DNA of 44,894 nt from a virus: the IMG/VR virus record IMGVR_UViG_3300049215_000015, positions 1 through 44,894 of that record. One strand, given 5' to 3'. Numbering within the stretch: position 1 is the first letter of the stretch; the number at the start of each line of letters is the position of its first letter. Under the pieces are notes generated by a model. It was not told the DNA's origin. It did not search any database and saw only the letters and a list, made by a program, of their open reading frames with translations. Below are positions 1 through 10,321 of this stretch, piece after piece. The position numbers and the translations under genes are program-made.

Positions 1-3000
1 AATAATTAGCTAATGATTTATTATTTCCTCTATCAAATAATAATCTATATCTTTCATCTTGTATATCTCCTTTAAATAATCCTAATTTATTAGAACTATA
101 TAAATAAGATTTCATTGCATCAAATATATCATGCTGTAAATCTACTTTAGCTGTAGATGATATATCTTGTTTACCTAATAATTTAATAGTATCATCTATT
201 ACTTTAGTAATAGTTGTATTAGTATGAGGAAAATATCTACTAAATAATTCATAACCAGCCTTAGCTCCATTTACTACTAATGAACCTACTGCTGTATTAG
301 GCTTTACATAAAAGTCTTCTCCATTACTTTGGGTAAACTGAATATATCCATTATTATCTAAAAATTCTTTATCATTATATCTACTATCAGAAGTGTCTAT
401 ATATTCTCCTATAATAGAATCTATGTTATCTATCCATTTACTTTGTTTAAGAAAACCTACATTATTATATTTATCTATGGCTTCAAACATAGATTTACCT
501 AAACCTTGCCTTTGAATATTTAATTTAGATTGTATTCTAGTTATATTATCAGCATGAGATTTTAATTCTAAAAATAATCCTAATACAGTTTGCTGTATTT
601 TATCATCTATATTACCTTTAATATTATTATATAAATTTACTCCAGTTAATTCTTTTCTTAATTTATCTATACCTTCTTTATCTAACTCAAATATATTAAC
701 TCCATTTCCTTGATTATCTTGGAATAAATCTTTACCCCCATATTTATTTATAAGATTATCTATTATTTTAGTTTCAGCATTTTTATCAAATTCAGTTATA
801 GTAGATTTACTATTCTTCATTGCATCTACATAATCCTTAATAATAGGTTGACTTAGTAAGAAATATGGAATAGATACTTCAATATCTTTATTATCTATTC
901 TAAAACTATCTTTATCAAATCCTAATGAAGTTAATAAACTATCCACATTTATAGTAAGTTCATTTACTCCAACTCTACCCATTATTTGTTCTTTCTCATT
1001 ATCTGTAGCTGTATTTTGTCTTTCAGCTAAAACATCTGCTATACTTCTACTTCCATCTATAGTCTTAACTCTACCTAAATCTCCAATGGATTCAAATTCT
1101 CCTATTTGAATATGTAAAGGTACTCTTTTAACTTGTCCATTTTCATCTGGTACAAAATCCATTAATCTTAATGGTTTATCAGATTGTTGAGTTAAAGCAT
1201 GAAAGGTAACGTAATTTGAATATACTCCTATACCAAGTTTACCAGCAGCACCAATTTTCATTTTAGCTTTCTGATATTCATCTGATAATACACTAAAGTA
1301 TTTATTATCTTTTTTACCTTCATTTAATCCTTCAATAATATCAGCTTGACTTCTAGCAAAGTCCATTGACAATACTCTATTAATCTTCTTCTGTACTCTA
1401 GTATCTGCTGAATTTAATACTGAATTATAGGTTTTAATTATTTCATTTTGTAATATTTTGGATTTAAAATTATTAGTTTTTAATTCATTTATAGGTCTAT
1501 CTAATCCTAATTTATGTATAGTTCCATCATGTAATACTTCATGGTGTAACATATATACATTCTCTTTATCAACATCAAAGTCAAGTCCTTTTTGTTTAGT
1601 AAAGTTCTTAGGTACTATCATTAAATCACCTACTTCATAAGGTAGAAATCCAGCTACTTCAATAGCAGACATAGATACATGACCTGATGTTGGTATTCTA
1701 AATGAAGATAAATTTAGTAAATCTTTATCTATCATTTTATCTTTTAATATCCATTTGTTATCTACTTTATCTATATAGATGTATCTTCCTTCTTTATCTT
1801 GACTAAATAAATCTATTAATTTACCTTCATTATCTCTAAATTTAGAAGCTATTAATACTTGATTAGGTTGAAGTTTATCTTCTAATATTTTAGCTGCACT
1901 TAATTCACCTGAAAAGTTTTTAGTCCATATAATCTTAGATTGGTCTATACCTTGTAAATCTTTACTAAGTTTAAATCCTTCTTGACTACCAGCTACAAAG
2001 CTATTACCAGGGAGACTTAAATTAATAAGTCTATTACTAATAATAGAGTTAAGTAAAGCTTCATATTTATAAGCATTTGGAGTTAACCAAACTGGAACTT
2101 CAAATTCAGATTCTCCTGTATTTGGATTAACAGTTAATTTAAGTGCTTCTAAATCTTGTCTGCTATATCCTCTTTTCTTAACTTCATCATTTAATATACT
2201 TTGAATCTTCTTAGTAGTTTCTTCACTATTAATAGGTAATCCACTTTTTTCATCTATACCAAAGTCTTTGTATAATAATGACTTTTCATTTTTAATCCAT
2301 TCTACAAAATTCTTATTATAATATTGATATAGTTCTTCTCCATTTAATTTTTTTCTAGGAGCATTTCTATCTGGATTATCAAATATATTATCCTTAATAT
2401 CTCTAATACCATCTCCAAATATAAGTTTCATCATTTGAGTACCTAAAGCTATTTCATCTATTTTATTAGATGCAGATTTAAAAGGTACATCTTGTTGTAT
2501 CTTAAAGTATTTTCTATCTAAGGTTAAAGCTGGAGTAGTATTGTTACTATTTTTAATCCCATCTAATATAGATTGAGTATCTATATTTCTGTAATTACCT
2601 TCATTATCCCAAATTTGAAGTTGGTTTTTAGAAGCTATAGCACCTACTTTATTAGCTGTATTATAACTAGCTCTTACATTTAATCCTGATTTATCTTGTA
2701 ATTCTTCTAAATTTCTTCTTAATTTATCTAATTCAGTGCCTTTAGTTAATTGAGGTAATAAAGCAAAAGCAGAAGATTTAATATAAATCATCTTATTTAC
2801 TTGATTTATATTATCTATTTGTTGACCAAAATAAACAGGTTTATGAGGATTTAATACTAATTTTAAATCATCATCTGATAGAAAAGCATCTTCTGGAATA
2901 GGTTGATTATTACTTTCAGCTTTATATTGTTTATTAATTTTATTTAAAAGTATATTATAATTATCTACTGGAAGTCTTCCTTGCCTATATAGAATATCTA

Positions 3001-6000
3001 AAGCTTCTTTAGAAGTAACATATTCTTGAGCATCTGTACTTTCTATATCAAAATAACTAGCTATATCAGGAAATTTATTTTGAAGCTTATTTATTCCATC
3101 TTTATATATAGCTATATTATCTGATTTAGCTTGATTTAACCAACCATTTACTTCAGCATCTATAGCATTACTACCATAAAATAACTTTATAATAGGAACT
3201 ATATTTTCTGATACTGAAACTCTATCTTTAATAAATAGTTGAAGATACTTATCTTCTACTGAATTATATAATAATCTACCGGGAGCTATTAATCCAGCTA
3301 ATCTCTTACCTAAATTAGTTCCCATCTTCCTAGCTAACTTATTATATAATTCATCTGATTTAGCTAAATAAGGTTTACCTTGTGTAAACTCTTTTTCATT
3401 AAATAATTTATTCTGTCCATAATTAGCTACATCTCCAGCTAATGCCATATAAGTATTAGCTTGAGCTATAAAGTTATTAATGATATAATCATAAGCATAC
3501 ATTCTAATACTTTCATCTACATTAGTAGATTTAATATTAGGATTGTTAATGTAATTACTATTTAAGAATTTAACTTTAATTATATTACCATCTTTGTCTT
3601 TATCAAAATATCCATTTTTATCCCAACTATCAATTTTGTCTTTAACTTCTTTATCTAATACCTGTTGAACTATATCTTGAGCCTGATATTTAATTTTATC
3701 TATCAGGTTATTATATTCTTCTTCTGTTTGAATATTACCAGCTTCATTAGCTAAGTAATTAACTAATCTAATATTTCCTATTCTTATATTATTTAATTCA
3801 GGAATAAAATTAAATATTTGTGCAGCTTTATTGTATCCTTCTTGGTTAACTAATTCATCTGCATTAACTTGTAGTTGTTGAGCCTTTTGATGATGATTTA
3901 ATATTCTTTTTAGTTCAGGTTCTACTAATTGAGAAAACAATAATTGTTTTAAATCATTATTTTCTATTTTAGTTATATCTGAATTAAAATGTTTCTTTTG
4001 TAAACTTAATACTATAGTAGATAAATCTGTCATTGTATCTTTATCTGACATAGTAGGAAAGAACATTCTAGCTATTCTAACAGGTAAATCGAATTCTTTA
4101 TTTCCTATTTTAATATTAGTAACTGGTAATTCACCTTGTTGAACATCTTGGAAGAATATTAATCTAGTTAACTCTTGGTCTGCATCTGATAAACCTACTA
4201 ATTCATTATCTTTGTATAAAGATTTACCTATTTCTTTTAATGCATTTATTCCAATATGGTCTATTCTAAATTTATCTCTAAATGAAGGAATATTATTAAG
4301 AGCATTTAATAATAATGAATTTTTACTAAAAGGTAATTGTAATAAATCATCTCTTAATTTAGAAGTTTCTCCTGATAATTCTAGTACTACTTGTGCTGAA
4401 TATTTGGTAGGGGTAACAAAATTAATCAACTTACTACCATCTCTACCACTATTACTTGTAGTATGAATACTATATTTCTTTTCAATATTAGCTAATTTTC
4501 TTAAAGTACCTGTAGAATCATTTAAAGGATGAAGTGTATCATCTTCTACAAAATTAGTACTTTCATTATTATCTAACTTCTGTTTTAATAATCTTAACCT
4601 TTGTTCTAATTGATTAAAGATTCCTTGTTTACTATCAAACATTCTATCAAATGATAATCTAGATTGAGTATCATCTGAATTAGTTATATAATAACCTTTA
4701 TTCATTAGTTCTTTAATAGTCTCATCTCTTAAAGATATACCAAATCTATTTAACCAATGATAAATATCTTGTATCTTAATTTTACTTTTGTCAACTAATT
4801 TCTTCCATTGTTCTAATTGATTAAGTTGATTTTCTAATATAGTTTTATTAATACTATAATTCTCTCCATTCTGTAAAACCATATTAGACATCTTAAAGTT
4901 CTCATACCATGCATCTTGAATAACTCTCATTATTTCATATGCATTTGTATCATAAACTTTAGAAGTCCAATTACTAGTTAATCTATCAAAAGATAACATT
5001 GCAAACTTCATACTCATAGCATGATTAGCAAATGTATATACAAATGAAGCTTTTAATTCATCATCTGCATCTTTTAATCTTCTTATTAGTTCATTAGTCC
5101 AAGGATGACTATTAGTATATTCAGATAGTCTAGTAATTATACTATCAAAATCTGGTTTGATTTCTCTAGGAGAATTTAATAAAGTATTTAATTGATTTGC
5201 ATAATAATCAAATCCTTTATAAATAGGTAATCCTAAAAATCCTTGTTTAATAGTTCCAGACCTAGTATATTCAGGTATATCTGATAAAAATCTTTTTAAA
5301 ACATAACTAGCTTTATCTTTATTACTTTCTTCTAAACTACTCTTAGAATATAATTTTTCAGTTTCACCTATATCTACTATACCACCTTCTTCATCTTTAA
5401 TTTTAATACCAGTATTTTTAGATACATCAAAATCCCAAGCTTCCTCAACCAATTCATTCCAATTATCTTTAACTACTTTAATACTGTTTTTACTATCTTG
5501 TAATCTATCAATAATAGGTTTCATATTAGGAAACTTACCAGACTTAAATAAGTCTGATAATGTATCTAATGAATTATTAATCTTAATTTCAGTTTCACCT
5601 ATTATTTTATCAAAATTATTTTTAGCATTATTAAGTACTTCTGCTGTATTAATATTAAATTTATATTTAGGTAATACTTGTCTTTCAATTTCTCTAGCTA
5701 TAAATCTAACAACTTGTTGTCTATCTATAGTATTTAAATCTTTAACTTTAGTAATATTAGCTTTTACTCTTTCTAATATTTCATCTGTATCATTATCATA
5801 ATTAGGTTGTAGATATTCTTGAGGTATTATTTTACTTATATTTTCTCTAGAAGTAAAATCCAATAGCATATTTTCTATATCCCTTCTTGGAATACCTAAA
5901 TCCAAGAGGTGCTGTACAGAGGAAAGCACATTATCAGGTACTAATTTTTCTGCTTCTTTGGTATCTACTTGAGGTACTTCCTGTTCTACTTGATTTTCTT

Positions 6001-9000
6001 TATCATAAGTAAAGTTAATTATAGGTTGAGTATATGTAGCATATAAAGGTTCTTTAGAAGTTCCTTCATTTATGTTATATGATAATACATTAGTCTTAAA
6101 ACTATCTCTAAGATAATTTTGATAGTTTTCATGTATCTTAGATATATTACCTTCTTTATCTAATAATAATACTGATTTATTTCTTCTAAGTCCTCTCCTA
6201 TCTACATTTTGATAAATATTAGCATTTAATACTTTACTGAATATAAAGTTTAAATCATCTTTAATTGTCTTAGATGCCCAAGCAGGATTAGCATTAAATT
6301 TATCAGTAGATTGAAATACAGAAGGATTTATATACCTAGCCCCATCTTCTCCTAATTTAGTTCCTTTAATACCAAATACAATTCTATGTTTAACTATAGC
6401 TATATATCCAGTACCAAGTTTGATATTATTATTTCTTTCAACTTCATTAAATACATCTTTAGCTTCTTTATATATACTCATATTTCTCACCATCATAAAT
6501 TGAGAAATATAATCTTGTAAGTCTTGTGAGTTAGTTAAATCCCAACCTTGTTTTTTAAGCTTATCATTTAATTCTTTTAATTTAGTACTCATACCTAAAG
6601 CATTTGTACTATCATATTGACTACTATATATACCCATTGCTTGAGTAATACTAGTCTTAACTTCATCTGTAATAAAGTCTTTATATATTGGTAGAGCTAT
6701 ATATTGCTTATCATTTGTTGTTTTTCTAATATCATATATCTCTCCTTTATTTAAATCTTTACTATTAGATAATTCAGATTGTTTAATTATCTTATTATCT
6801 ATTTCAATACCATCCACTCCATTAAAAAATCCTATTTTAGCTTGAGGATTAGCATCTTGAATTTTAATTCTAGGTTTATCTTTATCTATTTTAGTTAAAC
6901 TACCATTTCTTTTATTAGTAATAGTCACTTCAAGATTACCTTTATTTACTATGACTTGCCTTCTTAAATCTAATAATTGTTTTCTAGCATCATTAATTAT
7001 TCTTTCCTGATTAGGTATATCAGCTATATTAAATGGATTATACCATAAGCTATCGTGTATCATAGCTACAGCTTCCCCTTCATTATCATATACAAATAAT
7101 GGTACTCTAGATAACCATTCATCTGAACCAACTTCTATATTATTATCCTTAACCCAATCTCCAAATTTAATAGCTTTATCTTTAGTCCAAGTTTTAGTAT
7201 TCCAATTACTTACTAATATTTCATTTGGATTATCTGGTAGTTTAATAGTTAGTTTATCTCCAGTATTAAATTTAGTAGGGTCAAGTAATTTTTTACTATT
7301 AACATATTGTCCTGAATTTAAGTTATCAGAACTTTTATATATAATTTCAGTATTACCTTCTTCATTTGTTATTATATCCTGAATATAAGGCTTACTTAAG
7401 AAAGCTAATTTTAAATCTGGACTAGCGGTTTGAAATTCATTTGTATTGATAGCTATCTTATCTCCATTATCATTTTCTACAAAGTTTTCAGGTTCATTGT
7501 TTTTTACTTCATTCGTTTGATATATATCTGTATTATCTTCCGTAGAAGTATTATTCCTATCACTATAATTAATAAGGTCATTTAATAACTGTGTTCTATC
7601 TCCAAATACTTCTTGGTAGATTTTGTCAAAATTGGTTTCTCCATATTTATTTTCATTCCATCCTAATTTAAGTATATTATATTTTTTATCTATAATATCT
7701 TTATTAGAATGTCCTATCATATCTTCAATTACTTCTTTAAAATTAGGTTTTCTACCTAATTCAGATTGAAGATTATCTACATAGTTTTTAAATTTATCTT
7801 TTATATCATTTTTAAATCCTTCATCTAATTTAGATGATAATTCTTCTGGATTAAAGAATGAACTATCCTCTTTAACTACTACTGCTTTACCTTGTTTGGT
7901 ATCTACAAATTTGGTATTAGTATTAGTTATATCATTAATTATTTGTTTTCTGTCTGTATTAACAGGATTTATTTGGGGCTGGCTTTCAACTTCTTGTTTC
8001 TGAATAGGAGGTTTAATATCTTCTGTAACTTTCTTAGAAGTTATTTTACTTGCTTTATCATCTATCTGTTGCTCTAGTTCATCTGTTAAATTATTATTAG
8101 ATTTTAAATTAGTTTTTATACTATTTAAATCTTCTACTGTATTAGCATTATCTATTACTTGTTGTAATTTCTTTTGAGTAGATTTAGATTGAAAAGATTT
8201 ATCTTGCCAAGTAGCTAATTGTCCTCTTATGTTATTTCTTTGATTTTCTAATCTAGTCTTTTTTAATTGTTCATTAAATAATTCATTACTAAATGGAATA
8301 CCATTTAATATTAAATTATCATTTTGCTTTTCTTCAGGAGTTCTACTATCATTTTCTGATAATTCTGAAGATGTTTTTTCTAAATAATTTATTCTTTTAG
8401 AAGCTAAATCTAAAGATTTGTTTAATCCTTGCTTAATATTTTCATCTGTTTCATTAGATAATCTTTTTTCTAATTCTTCTCTACTCTGATTTAAAGCTTG
8501 TAATTCATGTTCAATTAGAAAATTATCTCTAGCGTTTATAGATAAATTCTTAAAATCAGGTATCTTAGATATAATATCTTGAATATTAGCTTCATGGTAA
8601 TTAATACCTTCTCCTAATTTCTCAATATCAAATTGCCTTCTAGTTATAGGAACTACAGCTTCTCTATTATTTTTAACTTTATTTTCATCATACAATTCTT
8701 TTATCCTATTAGCATCTTCTATCATTGTAGGATAATTATTCTTAATAAAGTCTATAGTAGCTTTATCATTTGGGTCTATGTTTAAATCTTGTAATCTCTT
8801 ACTATCATTACTATTTACTGCATCTAATGTTCCTTGTAAATGACTATTATATCCTAGAAATCCAGTATTCTCATCTAACAAGTTATCTAAATGTAAACTT
8901 CTTAAAGCAAAATTTATACCTGCATCTCTCCTTATAGCAGCAGATTTATCTATATCTTGCTCTTGGTCAGTATTTTTAATTTGGTCTGCTATTAGTTTAG

Positions 9001-10321
9001 TTAATGCTAGATTATTAGCTATAGCATCTTTATGAGCATATTTTAAACTTCTATTATAATCTCTTTTACCAATATTTTGTACAAAGTGTCCAACTGGTTC
9101 AAGTAATAAACCTCCTAACATACCACCAATAGTAGCATCTATTTCATCTGGAGAAGTAAAATAACTTTGAAGTCTTTTACTAAAATCTTTATTTTGAGTT
9201 AATCCTACTGAAGCATCAGCAGAATATTGACCTTCATCTTGTCCTATTTGTTGTAAAAATTCTTCAAAACCTTCACCTGCTACTTCTCCAAGTATAGTAG
9301 CTCCTTTTCTTAATACTTTATTACTAATACTTCCTATAGTTCTATCTAATAATCCTTCTGAACCACCTGATACTGGATTATAAGTAGCTAACTTCATCAT
9401 TAGTACATCCATTGCTAATAATGGTAAATTCCATCTAGCATCTATAGCAGCAGCATTAGCAGCATTAGCTCTTGCAGTTTTTTCATCTATTCCATTATCT
9501 AATTGTTCTTTATAAGTTTGTTGAAATGTTTGAGTAGCTTCCATTCCAGTTTCACCTAATCTTTTAAATAAAGCTGTTCTAGTAGCAGCCATCTTTATTT
9601 TATCAGCTTCATTTAAACTAGTTAAAGCTTCTGCAAATTTCTTATCTTTTAATAGATTTTTTACTTTATTAATCTGATTAGCTAATTCAGGTATCTCTCC
9701 AAGTCCTTCTGTAGCTGCACCTACAGCCATTGATTCTAGTACTGAACCAGTTAATACACCAGCACTTAATCCCATACTAGCTATTTGATTTCCCCAATAA
9801 CCAGCATCAGTAAATTTATCCCAACCACGTCTTTCTTCTGGAGTATTATCTTTTTGATAAATAGGGAAATTTTCCTGTCCATAATTCATTATATCTTGAC
9901 CAAGATTATAAATACTATTATTATATTGGTCTTCAGCACCAGTGTACATACCAGCCATTTGTTTTAAATCAAACTGGTCTCCTTCAGACATTAATAATCC
10001 ACCTGCTAATTGAGTTACTAATTGAACTGCTGTATTTTTACCTTTCTCTAATAATGGTTGTCCCTCTGCTCTTTGATAATCTAAGATAGGACTTTCTGAA
10101 TAAGGATTAGTAATGTACTTTCTATAACTAGGGTCTAAATTTCCTTGTGACTGCATGGAAATTTCAGTAGGTGTTGGAATACCTTGTTGTTTAGATTGCA
10201 TATCTTTAATCTGACTTTGAACTAAAGCATCTGCATCTGGATTAACTTGTATATTATCTCCTCCACCAATAGGAGTTTGTGAAGTAAGTTGATTTTTTAC
10301 TTCTTTATTTTTATCACCCAT
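1..10321 (-). CDS. Giant virion-associated RNA polymerase / cargo protein (3' end outside window)
   Basis: One frame runs open from the ATG at 10321 to the left edge: at least 3440 residues with no stop seen, so the C-terminus is missing. The ATG follows the previous gene's TAA directly. Residues 1-740 are helical with two hydrophobic stretches (about 173-205 and 400-417). A Pro/Gln-rich linker lies near 770. The polymerase core is near the C-terminal end. IQQDVPFK (2608-2615) and GTQMMK (2627-2632) look like the beta-type barrel. RIPTSGH (from R2875) is followed 39 residues on by DFDVD (D2914, D2916, D2918), matching RxPTxH...DFDGD of cellular beta'. A Gly-rich AGKLGIGVYSN (from A3026) and LLSQPIIKDY (Q3158) follow. 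crAss-like phages are known to carry such an enzyme in the virion and inject it to transcribe early genes; that role here is inferred. It is the last gene seen of the cargo module. The polymerase call is strong; the job of the first 2400 residues is not readable. Confidence 0.9.
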   Translation of the reverse strand, partial: MGDKNKEVKNQLTSQTPIGGGDNIQVNPDADALVQSQIKDMQSKQQGIPTPTEISMQSQGNLDPSYRKYITNPYSESPILDYQRAEGQPLLEKGKNTAVQLVTQLAGGLLMSEGDQFDLKQMAGMYTGAEDQYNNSIYNLGQDIMNYGQENFPIYQKDNTPEERRGWDKFTDAGYWGNQIASMGLSAGVLTGSVLESMAVGAATEGLGEIPELANQINKVKNLLKDKKFAEALTSLNEADKIKMAATRTALFKRLGETGMEATQTFQQTYKEQLDNGIDEKTARANAANAAAIDARWNLPLLAMDVLMMKLATYNPVSGGSEGLLDRTIGSISNKVLRKGATILGEVAGEGFEEFLQQIGQDEGQYSADASVGLTQNKDFSKRLQSYFTSPDEIDATIGGMLGGLLLEPVGHFVQNIGKRDYNRSLKYAHKDAIANNLALTKLIADQIKNTDQEQDIDKSAAIRRDAGINFALRSLHLDNLLDENTGFLGYNSHLQGTLDAVNSNDSKRLQDLNIDPNDKATIDFIKNNYPTMIEDANRIKELYDENKVKNNREAVVPITRRQFDIEKLGEGINYHEANIQDIISKIPDFKNLSINARDNFLIEHELQALNQSREELEKRLSNETDENIKQGLNKSLDLASKRINYLEKTSSELSENDSRTPEEKQNDNLILNGIPFSNELFNEQLKKTRLENQRNNIRGQLATWQDKSFQSKSTQKKLQQVIDNANTVEDLNSIKTNLKSNNNLTDELEQQIDDKASKITSKKVTEDIKPPIQKQEVESQPQINPVNTDRKQIINDITNTNTKFVDTKQGKAVVVKEDSSFFNPEELSSKLDEGFKNDIKDKFKNYVDNLQSELGRKPNFKEVIEDMIGHSNKDIIDKKYNILKLGWNENKYGETNFDKIYQEVFGDRTQLLNDLINYSDRNNTSTEDNTDIYQTNEVKNNEPENFVENDNGDKIAINTNEFQTASPDLKLAFLSKPYIQDIITNEEGNTEIIYKSSDNLNSGQYVNSKKLLDPTKFNTGDKLTIKLPDNPNEILVSNWNTKTWTKDKAIKFGDWVKDNNIEVGSDEWLSRVPLFVYDNEGEAVAMIHDSLWYNPFNIADIPNQERIINDARKQLLDLRRQVIVNKGNLEVTITNKRNGSLTKIDKDKPRIKIQDANPQAKIGFFNGVDGIEIDNKIIKQSELSNSKDLNKGEIYDIRKTTNDKQYIALPIYKDFITDEVKTSITQAMGIYSSQYDSTNALGMSTKLKELNDKLKKQGWDLTNSQDLQDYISQFMMVRNMSIYKEAKDVFNEVERNNNIKLGTGYIAIVKHRIVFGIKGTKLGEDGARYINPSVFQSTDKFNANPAWASKTIKDDLNFIFSKVLNANIYQNVDRRGLRRNKSVLLLDKEGNISKIHENYQNYLRDSFKTNVLSYNINEGTSKEPLYATYTQPIINFTYDKENQVEQEVPQVDTKEAEKLVPDNVLSSVQHLLDLGIPRRDIENMLLDFTSRENISKIIPQEYLQPNYDNDTDEILERVKANITKVKDLNTIDRQQVVRFIAREIERQVLPKYKFNINTAEVLNNAKNNFDKIIGETEIKINNSLDTLSDLFKSGKFPNMKPIIDRLQDSKNSIKVVKDNWNELVEEAWDFDVSKNTGIKIKDEEGGIVDIGETEKLYSKSSLEESNKDKASYVLKRFLSDIPEYTRSGTIKQGFLGLPIYKGFDYYANQLNTLLNSPREIKPDFDSIITRLSEYTNSHPWTNELIRRLKDADDELKASFVYTFANHAMSMKFAMLSFDRLTSNWTSKVYDTNAYEIMRVIQDAWYENFKMSNMVLQNGENYSINKTILENQLNQLEQWKKLVDKSKIKIQDIYHWLNRFGISLRDETIKELMNKGYYITNSDDTQSRLSFDRMFDSKQGIFNQLEQRLRLLKQKLDNNESTNFVEDDTLHPLNDSTGTLRKLANIEKKYSIHTTSNSGRDGSKLINFVTPTKYSAQVVLELSGETSKLRDDLLQLPFSKNSLLLNALNNIPSFRDKFRIDHIGINALKEIGKSLYKDNELVGLSDADQELTRLIFFQDVQQGELPVTNIKIGNKEFDLPVRIARMFFPTMSDKDTMTDLSTIVLSLQKKHFNSDITKIENNDLKQLLFSQLVEPELKRILNHHQKAQQLQVNADELVNQEGYNKAAQIFNFIPELNNIRIGNIRLVNYLANEAGNIQTEEEYNNLIDKIKYQAQDIVQQVLDKEVKDKIDSWDKNGYFDKDKDGNIIKVKFLNSNYINNPNIKSTNVDESIRMYAYDYIINNFIAQANTYMALAGDVANYGQNKLFNEKEFTQGKPYLAKSDELYNKLARKMGTNLGKRLAGLIAPGRLLYNSVEDKYLQLFIKDRVSVSENIVPIIKLFYGSNAIDAEVNGWLNQAKSDNIAIYKDGINKLQNKFPDIASYFDIESTDAQEYVTSKEALDILYRQGRLPVDNYNILLNKINKQYKAESNNQPIPEDAFLSDDDLKLVLNPHKPVYFGQQIDNINQVNKMIYIKSSAFALLPQLTKGTELDKLRRNLEELQDKSGLNVRASYNTANKVGAIASKNQLQIWDNEGNYRNIDTQSILDGIKNSNNTTPALTLDRKYFKIQQDVPFKSASNKIDEIALGTQMMKLIFGDGIRDIKDNIFDNPDRNAPRKKLNGEELYQYYNKNFVEWIKNEKSLLYKDFGIDEKSGLPINSEETTKKIQSILNDEVKKRGYSRQDLEALKLTVNPNTGESEFEVPVWLTPNAYKYEALLNSIISNRLINLSLPGNSFVAGSQEGFKLSKDLQGIDQSKIIWTKNFSGELSAAKILEDKLQPNQVLIASKFRDNEGKLIDLFSQDKEGRYIYIDKVDNKWILKDKMIDKDLLNLSSFRIPTSGHVSMSAIEVAGFLPYEVGDLMIVPKNFTKQKGLDFDVDKENVYMLHHEVLHDGTIHKLGLDRPINELKTNNFKSKILQNEIIKTYNSVLNSADTRVQKKINRVLSMDFARSQADIIEGLNEGKKDNKYFSVLSDEYQKAKMKIGAAGKLGIGVYSNYVTFHALTQQSDKPLRLMDFVPDENGQVKRVPLHIQIGEFESIGDLGRVKTIDGSRSIADVLAERQNTATDNEKEQIMGRVGVNELTINVDSLLTSLGFDKDSFRIDNKDIEVSIPYFLLSQPIIKDYVDAMKNSKSTITEFDKNAETKIIDNLINKYGGKDLFQDNQGNGVNIFELDKEGIDKLRKELTGVNLYNNIKGNIDDKIQQTVLGLFLELKSHADNITRIQSKLNIQRQGLGKSMFEAIDKYNNVGFLKQSKWIDNIDSIIGEYIDTSDSRYNDKEFLDNNGYIQFTQSNGEDFYVKPNTAVGSLVVNGAKAGYELFSRYFPHTNTTITKVIDDTIKLLGKQDISSTAKVDLQHDIFDAMKSYLYSSNKLGLFKGDIQDERYRLLFDRGNNKSLANY

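Noticed and set aside
1-10320. Plus-strand frames such as 1458-1640, 4212-4466, 7892-8077 and 9785-9967 as genes
   Set aside because: They are short, of low-complexity Ile/Leu/Phe/Ser composition, and lie opposite the giant minus-strand frame, so they are shadows.
1-10320. Stop codon reassignment (as in some crAss-like phages) to explain the long left region
   Set aside because: The giant frame is open under the standard code, and TAG is used as a stop at 43008-43010 directly before the terL ATG. No recoding is needed.
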